Assembly: GCA_030840415.1 (NCBI GenBank)
Contig: JAVEEO010000485.1
Coordinates: 1-10,688 of the forward strand
Length of the DNA stretch: 10,688 nt
Direction of reading: 5' to 3'
Source of the DNA: Pseudonocardiales bacterium
GTDB taxonomy: Bacteria > Actinomycetota > Actinomycetes > Mycobacteriales > Jatrophihabitantaceae
Shown one piece after another: positions 6,227-10,688 of the stretch. The notes under the pieces were generated by a model that worked only from the letters and a program-made list of their open reading frames with translations, ran no database searches and was not told the DNA's origin. The position numbers were made by a program, and so were the translations under genes. Numbering within the stretch: the stretch's first letter is position 1; the number at the start of each line of letters is the position of its first letter.

Positions 6227-7009
6227 ATGACCGCCACCACCAGTACCGCCCCAACCGGTGCCGACACGCCCCGGAGCGTGCACGTCGAGCACTGCATGGG
6301 AACGGTCTTCACCATCGACATCCGCGACCCCGGTTGCTGGGACGCCGCGATCGCCGATGCGGTGCGCTGGCTGCACCGGGTCGACGCCGTATTCAGCACC
6401 TACCGGGCCGACAGCGACATCAGCCGCATCCAACGCGGTGAGCTGCGGGTTGCCGAGGCCGACCCCGAGGTGGCTACGGTGCTCGAACTGTGTGCCCAGG
6501 TCGCCACCGCGACCGGCGGCGCGTTCACCGCGATGCCCCAGGGGCGGCTGGATCCGACCGGCCTGGTCAAGGGCTGGGCCGTCGAGCGGGCCAGCCGGCT
6601 GCTGGGCGCGCACGGCGCGGTCAACCACGCCGTCAACGGCGGCGGCGATCTGCAATTGGCGGGCGAGGCCGCACCCGGCCGGCCCTGGGTGGTTGGGATC
6701 AGCGATCCCCGGGACCGGTCCCGCATCGTCAGCACCGTCACCGGCCGGGATTTCGCCGTCGCCACCTCGGGGATCGCCGAGCGCGGCAGCCACATTCTCG
6801 ACCCGGTCACCGCCCGCCCGGCGCTGGCCCTGGCCAGTGCCTCCGTGGTCGGGGATCGCCTCACCTTCGCCGACGCCTATGCCACCGCGGCCTTCGTCCT
6901 GGGGCCGCAGGCGATCCGGTGGATCGAAGAGGTCGACGGTTACGCGGCGCTGCTCATCGATGCGGACGGCACCCTCGCCACCAGCCGCGGCTGGCAGGCC
7001 GAACGGTAG
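6227..7009 (+). CDS. apbE: FAD:protein FMN transferase (ApbE family)
   Basis: This 260-residue protein is an ApbE-type flavin transferase, which splits FAD and attaches FMN to a Thr of a target protein with Mg2+. Seen: MGTVFTI (24-30), LDPTGLVKGWAV (108-119) corresponding to the family's DLGGIAKGYAV, NGGGDL (137-142), TSG (180-182), HILDP (189-193), and DAYATAAF (216-223) whose Asp216 and Thr220 match the metal-binding residues. The target is almost certainly the SGAT protein encoded one base upstream. The protein is shorter than enterobacterial ApbE (about 350) but normal for actinobacterial forms. No signal peptide or lipobox is visible: residues 1-16 are polar (Thr, Ala, Pro), so the enzyme appears cytoplasmic, unlike periplasmic ApbE. 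It ends 5 bases from the stop of the convergent SIMPL gene. Confidence 0.93.
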   Translation: MTATTSTAPTGADTPRSVHVEHCMGTVFTIDIRDPGCWDAAIADAVRWLHRVDAVFSTYRADSDISRIQRGELRVAEADPEVATVLELCAQVATATGGAFTAMPQGRLDPTGLVKGWAVERASRLLGAHGAVNHAVNGGGDLQLAGEAAPGRPWVVGISDPRDRSRIVSTVTGRDFAVATSGIAERGSHILDPVTARPALALASASVVGDRLTFADAYATAAFVLGPQAIRWIEEVDGYAALLIDADGTLATSRGWQAER

Positions 7010-7014
7010 TCGGA

Positions 7015-7911
7015 TCACCCGATGTCATAGACGAGATCCACCGCCACGGTGATCTCCTGCTGGCCTGGCTGCAGTGGCACCGACGCGGCCGAACTGCCGG
7101 CGGCCGACCGCATGTCGTAGGTGATCGGCGAACCGGCATCCGCCAGTTCGGTGAGGGAGCGGATGCTGCCCAGCCTCACGCCGGCTGCCTGGGCGAGCTG
7201 CGCGGCCTGCGCCTTGGCCTGGCTGACGGCCTGAGCCCGGGCCTGCGCCCGCAGCGCGCTGTCGTCGCCGATCGAGAACGAGATCTGCTGGATCCGTACC
7301 GCATTTCCGATCGTGCCGACGGCTGCGTCCAGCAAGGCTCCAGCCCTGCTCAGCTGGTGCAGGCTCGCCTGAACCGTGTTGTCGACCTGGTAGCCGGTGA
7401 TGGTCGCGGCCTTGTCGTTGTAGGTCGGGTTGATGCTCAACTGACTGGTCCGCAGATCCTTGGCCGCGACGCCGTTGTTGCGCAGCAGCTCGATTAGCGC
7501 GTTCGCCTTGCTGTTGTTGGCATCCAGTGCCGACCTGGCGCTGGATGCCTGGGTGGACACACCGATCAGGACGGTGACCGTGTCCGGCGTGCCGGTGGCC
7601 CGGCCCACACCACGAGTGGCGATGGTGTGCCCGTCCACCGTGGCGGTGGGCGCGGCGGCCAGCGAAGCCCCCACGCCGGCCGGCGATACGCCCGCCACCG
7701 CCGGTGCGCCGCCCGGTGCCGCATCGACCGTCATGCCACCGGCGCCCGGCGCCGCATCGACCGCCGTGCCACCGGCACCGGGTGATCCCGGCGCGCCGTT
7801 CGGCGTGTTCAGCGGTACCGGGCCGAGGGCAGTTGGCTGCGACCTGCCGCAGCCGGTCAGCAGCAGCCCGGCGGCCACGACCGCAACGGCGGTACGGGTG
7901 ATGGTGAGCAT
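7015..7911 (-). CDS. SIMPL (DUF541/YggE-like) domain lipoprotein
   Basis: This 298-residue protein has a lipoprotein signal peptide: a hydrophobic stretch TAVAVVAAGLLLTGC with the lipobox LTGC at 18-21, so Cys21 would be lipidated and the protein anchored outside the membrane. Residues 25-92 are low-complexity, rich in Ala, Gly and Pro, with an internal repeat. Residues about 97-297 form a SIMPL domain; NNGVAAKDLRTSQLSINPTY (145-164) and TGYQVDNTV (172-180) are typical of the YggE/BP26 family, linked in other bacteria to oxidative stress defence, though the molecular activity is not known. The long Ala/Gln-rich stretch 219-243 should be helical. The start at 7911 is chosen over an in-frame ATG at 7947 because GGAGGG lies 5-6 bases before it and the signal peptide starts there. 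It converges on apbE; both proteins concern the cell surface, but a functional tie is inference. Confidence 0.88.
   Translation of the reverse strand: MLTITRTAVAVVAAGLLLTGCGRSQPTALGPVPLNTPNGAPGSPGAGGTAVDAAPGAGGMTVDAAPGGAPAVAGVSPAGVGASLAAAPTATVDGHTIATRGVGRATGTPDTVTVLIGVSTQASSARSALDANNSKANALIELLRNNGVAAKDLRTSQLSINPTYNDKAATITGYQVDNTVQASLHQLSRAGALLDAAVGTIGNAVRIQQISFSIGDDSALRAQARAQAVSQAKAQAAQLAQAAGVRLGSIRSLTELADAGSPITYDMRSAAGSSAASVPLQPGQQEITVAVDLVYDIG
7711..7776 (-). repeat. 33-bp tandem duplication in the lipoprotein linker
   Basis: Two adjacent 33-base units, 7711-7743 and 7744-7776, differ at three positions. They encode two copies of an 11-residue unit built on AGG-x-x-VDAAPG in the Ala/Gly/Pro linker (about residues 46-67) of the SIMPL lipoprotein. 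The length is a multiple of three, so the frame is kept. It is a likely slippage product that could vary in number between strains. Confidence 0.75.
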
Positions 7912-7922
7912 GGCAACCCTCC

Positions 7923-7949
7923 AGGTGAGCGGGCTCGCGATACTCACCT
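7923..7949. promoter_or_regulatory. Inverted repeat before the SIMPL lipoprotein gene
   Basis: AGGTGAG (7923-7929) and CTCACCT (7943-7949) are perfect 7-bp arms around 13 bases. The repeat begins directly upstream of the Shine-Dalgarno of the SIMPL gene on the - strand, 12 bases before the ATG. It could be an operator or a leader hairpin next to the ribosome site. The 101-base gap 7912-8012 also holds a GGCTCGAGCC palindrome (7991-8000) next to the stop of the neighbouring gene, and no clear promoter hexamers. Confidence 0.35.
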
Positions 7950-8012
7950 AGATGACGCCGACCGGCGGAAACGTTGCGCAGCCGCAGCGAGGCTCGAGCC
8001 GGGCGCGTTCGG

Positions 8013-8606
8013 TCAGCCGGTCGGAACTCCTCGGGGCCTGCCACGCCTGCGCACCACCCTGATCAGGTGGTAACCGAGCAGGCCGCGCACCACCCACGGG
8101 CCGCCGACGATGATCGGGTCCAGCCACAGGTGCTTGACGTCGGTGCGTTTCTTGCCGAGCCGGGACGACAGCCCGTGGTGGGAGAACTCGCTCAGGATGC
8201 CGGTCTCGGTAATGGGATTGTCCGGTCGCAGGCTCACCATCGAGGCCAGGTTGGCCTCGACCACGTTCACCCGATCGGCGGCGATCAGCAACAGCCAGTG
8301 GGCGGCTCGGCCTTCGCTGTAGCGACGGTAGGCAACCTTGCGGATCGCCCCGGACAGGCCCTTGGGCGGGCAGGAGGTGCCGAACACCGGCGGGAGGAAG
8401 GCATGCTCGATCGAGCGCTCTCGCGGCCACTTCTCCGGCTGGCGGTCGGGAAAGTCCCAGTGCGCACCGCTGGCGCCGGGATCGAAGCGCTCGCGCGGCA
8501 CCGCCGGACGGTCCTTCGGGTCCAGGTCGGCTCCCCAGCCGGGAATGCGGGCACGCAGCTCCTCGATCGGCACCGGTAGCGCCGGCTTGTCGGGCGTGTA
8601 GGCCAT
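8013..8606 (-). CDS. Uncharacterised protein paired with the zinc dehydrogenase
   Basis: This is a 197-residue protein of no family I can name with a known function. The N-terminal 65 residues are polar and Pro-rich (PALPVPIEELRARIPGWGAD, residues 8-27), the middle holds a motif-like FGTSCPPKGLSG (75-86) with the only Cys, and LRPDNPITETGI (126-137) and EFSHHGLSSR (140-149) look conserved in character, with two adjacent His. Residues about 164-186 are hydrophobic (IIVGGPWVVRGLLGYHLIRVV) and are followed by an Arg-rich tail, so the C-terminus may touch or enter the membrane, positive side in. The start at 8606 follows GGGAG with 7 bases spacing; in-frame codons further upstream lie inside the dehydrogenase gene. 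Only 11 bases separate it from the dehydrogenase, so the two are one operon and the protein may assist that enzyme or act on its product. Confidence 0.8.
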   Translation of the reverse strand: MAYTPDKPALPVPIEELRARIPGWGADLDPKDRPAVPRERFDPGASGAHWDFPDRQPEKWPRERSIEHAFLPPVFGTSCPPKGLSGAIRKVAYRRYSEGRAAHWLLLIAADRVNVVEANLASMVSLRPDNPITETGILSEFSHHGLSSRLGKKRTDVKHLWLDPIIVGGPWVVRGLLGYHLIRVVRRRGRPRGVPTG

Positions 8607-8617
8607 GTCGGCTCTCC

Positions 8618-9766
8618 CTACGCGGCGTTCGGGACGATGAGTGGCTTGATGCAGTTGTCGAGCTTGGCGGAGAAGATGTGGTAACCCTCGGCGATGTGCT
8701 CCAGCGGGATGCGGTGGGTGACGATGTCGCTCGGTTTGAGGTAGCCGTTGCGGATGTGGGAGAACAGCCGGGGCCATTGCCGCTTCACCGGGCACTGGTT
8801 CATCCGCAGCGTCAGCCCCTTGTTCATCGCGTCCCCGAACTTCACCGCACTGAACAGCGGGCCGTAGGCGCCCATCACCGAGACGGTGCCACCCTTGCGC
8901 ACCGAGTCGATCGCCCAGTTCAACGCAACCGGTGAGCCACCCTGCAACTTGAACTTCGCGGACGTCACGTGCTGCAGGAAGTTGCCGTCCGCCTCGGCGC
9001 CCACCGCGTCGATCACCACGTCGGCACCGAGGTGGTCGGTCGCCTTCTTCATCTCCACCACGATGTCGGCGTACTCGGTGAAGTTGTAGGTCTCGGCGTG
9101 GGCGAAGGACTGCGCCTTGTCCAGCCGGTACTGCAGGTGGTCGATGACGATCACCCGACCGGCACCCATCAGCCAGGCCGACTTGGCCGCGAACAGCCCC
9201 ACCGGCCCGGCACCGAACACCACCACTACGTCACCCTCGGCGATGTCGCCCAGTTGGGCGCCGAAGTAGCCGGTCGCGAGCGCGTCGGTGCACAGCACCG
9301 CGTCCTCGTCTTCCAGCCAGTCCGGGATGACGCTGGGCCCGACATCGGCGAATGGCACCCGGACGTACTCGGACTGGCCGCCGTCGTAACCGCCGCAGGT
9401 GTGGGAGTAGCCATAGATCCCGCCGACTGCGGTGGCATTCGGGTTCACGTTGTGACAGTTGGAGTACAGGCCGCGGGCGCAGAAGAAGCACGATCCGCAG
9501 TAGACGTTGAACGGCACCATCACCCGGTCGCCGACCCTGAGGCTCTGCACCGACGGCCCCACCTCGTGGACCACGCCGATGAACTCATGCCCGAACGTCA
9601 TGCCCACCCGGGTGTCGGGCATCATGCCGTGGTAGAGATGCAGGTCCGATCCGCAGATGGCCGCCAGGCTCACCCGGACGATCGCATCGTTGGGATGCTC
9701 GATGGGCGGGATGTCCTTCTCCTCGACGCGGATCCGGTACGGACCGCGATAGACCATGGCTCGCAT
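8618..9766 (-). CDS. Zinc- and NAD-dependent alcohol/formaldehyde dehydrogenase-like protein
   Basis: This 382-residue medium-chain dehydrogenase oxidises an alcohol (or a formaldehyde adduct) with NAD+ in the cytoplasm. Seen: catalytic zinc ligands Cys38, His60-Glu61 (GHEF) and a likely fourth at Asp161; the structural zinc loop Cys90, Cys93, Cys96 and Cys104 with normal spacing; the Rossmann motif GAGPVG (185-190) and an acidic Asp209 at the end of the next strand, which favours NAD over NADP. The insertion around residues 105-131 and the long C-terminal half resemble the glutathione-independent formaldehyde dehydrogenase-like branch rather than short classical alcohol dehydrogenases. GGGGGA precedes the ATG at 9766 by about 6 bases. 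The reading frame continues open upstream through the broken stress protein gene, but nothing there looks like dehydrogenase sequence. It leads an operon with the 197-residue partner. The true substrate is not shown by the sequence. Confidence 0.9.
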   Translation of the reverse strand: MRAMVYRGPYRIRVEEKDIPPIEHPNDAIVRVSLAAICGSDLHLYHGMMPDTRVGMTFGHEFIGVVHEVGPSVQSLRVGDRVMVPFNVYCGSCFFCARGLYSNCHNVNPNATAVGGIYGYSHTCGGYDGGQSEYVRVPFADVGPSVIPDWLEDEDAVLCTDALATGYFGAQLGDIAEGDVVVVFGAGPVGLFAAKSAWLMGAGRVIVIDHLQYRLDKAQSFAHAETYNFTEYADIVVEMKKATDHLGADVVIDAVGAEADGNFLQHVTSAKFKLQGGSPVALNWAIDSVRKGGTVSVMGAYGPLFSAVKFGDAMNKGLTLRMNQCPVKRQWPRLFSHIRNGYLKPSDIVTHRIPLEHIAEGYHIFSAKLDNCIKPLIVPNAA

Positions 9767-9813
9767 GTGTTCCCCCGTAGGGTGGCGGTCCATCAGGCGC
9801 GAATGCCCATCGA

Positions 9814-9829
9814 CGTCGACTGTTCGACG
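9814..9829. promoter_or_regulatory. Inverted repeat upstream of the dehydrogenase gene
   Basis: CGTCGA (9814-9819), four bases, then TCGACG (9824-9829). It lies about 50 bases before the dehydrogenase ATG on the - strand, where an operator could sit. The 119-base gap 9767-9885 otherwise holds an AT-richer patch around 9855-9872, which may mark a promoter, but no hexamers clear enough to call. Confidence 0.3.
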
Positions 9830-9885
9830 GTGGGCTGCCGACCGCTGTCTCACACTAACCCGAAAACGAAATGGCGCGGTAGGCG

Positions 9886-10567
9886 TCAGCGCTGGGAGCC
9901 GAGGTCCTGGTAGGGCCCGGCGCCGACCACCACCGGCACATCCCCGTCGGCGGCCGCGGCCGGCTGAGGATTGCCCACCACCACGATCGGGCACCGGCTG
10001 AGGTGGATCAGCCGCACGGCAGTCGGCCCGAGCCGGGATCTCGACCGGCCACCGGGGTAGCGGCAGCCGAGCACCAGCATGGCCGAATCGGCGCTGGCCG
10101 CTGCCAGGCTGCTGGCCACCGGGTCCCCGGTCACCCGTAGCCGCACCGGCACGTCCGGATACCTGTCCCGCACCGGGCCGAGGATCGAGGCCAGCCGGCT
10201 CTCCTGGTGCGAACGCAGGTCGCCACCGGTCCGGTGCTGCACCGCCATCTCCGCCCTCCGACCAGTCGAACTCGGCCCAACTGCGCACCGCCACGACCGG
10301 GACCCGCCGCAACCCTGCTTCGGCGAAGGCGAATTCCAGCGCCGGCACGCCGGTCGGGCTTGCCGTCACGCCCACGGTGACCGGTCCCCGCGGTTCTGCC
10401 GCCGCGTCCGGGCTGCCGGCACCGATCACTGCCACCGGGCAGAGCGCATGGACGGTGACGCCGTAGGCCACCGAGCCGAGCGAACTGCAGCCGTCACGGC
10501 CCATCCCGTGCGAACCGACAACTCCGCCTGGACCTGCGCCGCCGGCTGGGCGTGGAGCTAGGACCAT
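9886..10567 (-). pseudogene. Broken tandem universal stress protein
   Basis: Two frames on the - strand together spell most of a two-domain UspA protein. From about 10525 the first frame reads the end of domain 1, with an intact ATP loop (VVGSHGMG then LGS, G-2x-G-9x-G-S) and LCPVAVIG, then the start of domain 2 (VTVGVTASPTG, VVAVRSW). Near 10249 the similarity moves to another frame, which continues RDRYPDVPV, MLVLGCRYPGG, RCPIVVVG and stops at 9886. In domain 2 the loop is damaged (second Gly is Tyr, Gly-Ser is Gly-Pro). The first half of domain 1, about 100 residues, is missing: none of the three - strand frames in 10568-10688 looks like Usp. The second piece has an ATG at 10248 with GGAGG six bases before it, so a 120-residue half-domain could still be made. 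A sequencing error could explain the frameshift but not the lost 5' end. Confidence 0.7.
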
Positions 10568-10688
10568 GACCCGGCCGGTACGCCGCGCGTCGAGTGGTCG
10601 GGGCCGCGTGCATGCCCCGGGCCGTGCCTGCCTGACCGATCCACAGCTGCGGCTCGTCCTCGGCGTGGCCGGCCTGGCACTCAGCGGC
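10566..10688 (+). CDS. Possible start of an unidentified gene running out of the window
   Basis: From the ATG at 10566 the frame is open for 41 codons to the window end. GGAG lies 8 bases before the ATG. The first 25 residues are basic (eight Arg), and LRLVLGVAGLALSG near the end looks like the start of a transmembrane helix, so a membrane protein is plausible. It starts where the broken stress protein gene loses its 5' end, and the two ATGs overlap as CATG on opposite strands. Too short to name; an accidental open frame is possible in such GC-rich DNA. Confidence 0.4.
   Translation, partial: MTRPVRRASSGRGRVHAPGRACLTDPQLRLVLGVAGLALSG

Noticed and set aside
7968..7980. GGAAAC...GTT resembling an ECF-sigma promoter half in the gap before the SIMPL gene.
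   Set aside because: It points away from the SIMPL gene into the 3' end of an opposite-strand gene and has no matching -10 element at proper spacing.
7991..8000. GGCTCGAGCC palindrome after the stop of the 197-residue protein gene, as a terminator.
   Set aside because: It has no loop and no T-run; a self-complementary 10-mer in very GC-rich DNA is weak evidence.
9811..9829. A possible SOS (LexA) box near GTTCGA upstream of the dehydrogenase.
   Set aside because: Only one half-site of the actinobacterial TCGAAC-N4-GTTCGA pattern is present and the spacing is wrong; kept only as an inverted repeat.
9834..9853. A second DosR-like site upstream of the dehydrogenase (GAGAC...GTCGG on the - strand).
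   Set aside because: It fits only about 8 of 14 core positions and lacks the GGGAC half, no better than expected by chance.
8618..10567. A continuous 649-codon open frame on the - strand that would fuse the stress protein fragment to the dehydrogenase.
   Set aside because: The part between about 9770 and 10245 in this frame reads as Arg/Gly/Pro-rich noise while the true Usp similarity moves to another frame, and the dehydrogenase has its own Shine-Dalgarno and normal N-terminus at 9766. Long open frames by chance are common at this GC content.
1..10688. CRISPR arrays, tRNA or rRNA genes, insertion sequences, phage genes or restriction/toxin systems.
   Set aside because: I saw no regularly spaced repeats, tRNA-like cloverleaf with conserved T-loop, transposase motifs or terminal inverted repeats by reading; a covariance-model scan was not possible here.

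Overview
The window is very GC-rich, its genes start with ATG behind purine-rich Shine-Dalgarno sequences, and gene pairs are tightly packed, often with overlapping or near-abutting ends. Protein content (two-domain universal stress proteins, an actinobacterial-type ferric-reductase/FMN-binding/ApbE set, a lipoprotein with a SIMPL domain) points to an actinomycete, probably of a Mycobacterium-like or related high-GC lineage. The species cannot be named from this sequence alone.

Layout. 1-2270 (+): the 3' half of a phosphoketolase gene and an acetate kinase gene coupled by a TGATG overlap, which together turn sugar phosphates into acetate plus ATP. 2286-3122 (-): a stand-alone E2-type (2-oxo acid dehydrogenase) acyltransferase catalytic domain, convergent with ackA. 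3123-3300: a divergent control region with a DosR-box-like element lying in a duplicated 29-bp sequence. 3301-4176 (+): a tandem universal stress protein. 4272-7009 (+): a three-gene flavin redox cassette made of a haem/FAD/NAD ferric-reductase-like membrane oxidoreductase, a surface FMN-binding protein with a flavinylation motif, and the ApbE-type FMN transferase that would load it. 7015-7911 (-): a SIMPL-domain lipoprotein, convergent with apbE. 8013-9766 (-): a two-gene operon of a zinc- and NAD-dependent alcohol/formaldehyde dehydrogenase-like enzyme and an unrecognised 197-residue partner. 9886-10567 (-): a broken universal stress protein (5' end missing, frameshift). 10566-10688 (+): the possible start of a gene that runs out of the window.

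Together the region resembles a low-oxygen/redox-stress island: fermentative ATP from phosphoketolase and acetate kinase, ATP-binding stress proteins, an electron-export or cell-surface flavin reduction path, and an alcohol/aldehyde dehydrogenase that could re-oxidise or supply NADH. This joint role is inferred from gene content and the DosR-like site; nothing in the sequence proves co-regulation. The most notable signals are the abrupt codon-usage switch inside the phosphoketolase gene, the duplicated DosR-like element, the flavin cassette whose ApbE has no visible export signal, and the two universal stress proteins with opposite patterns of ATP-motif loss.
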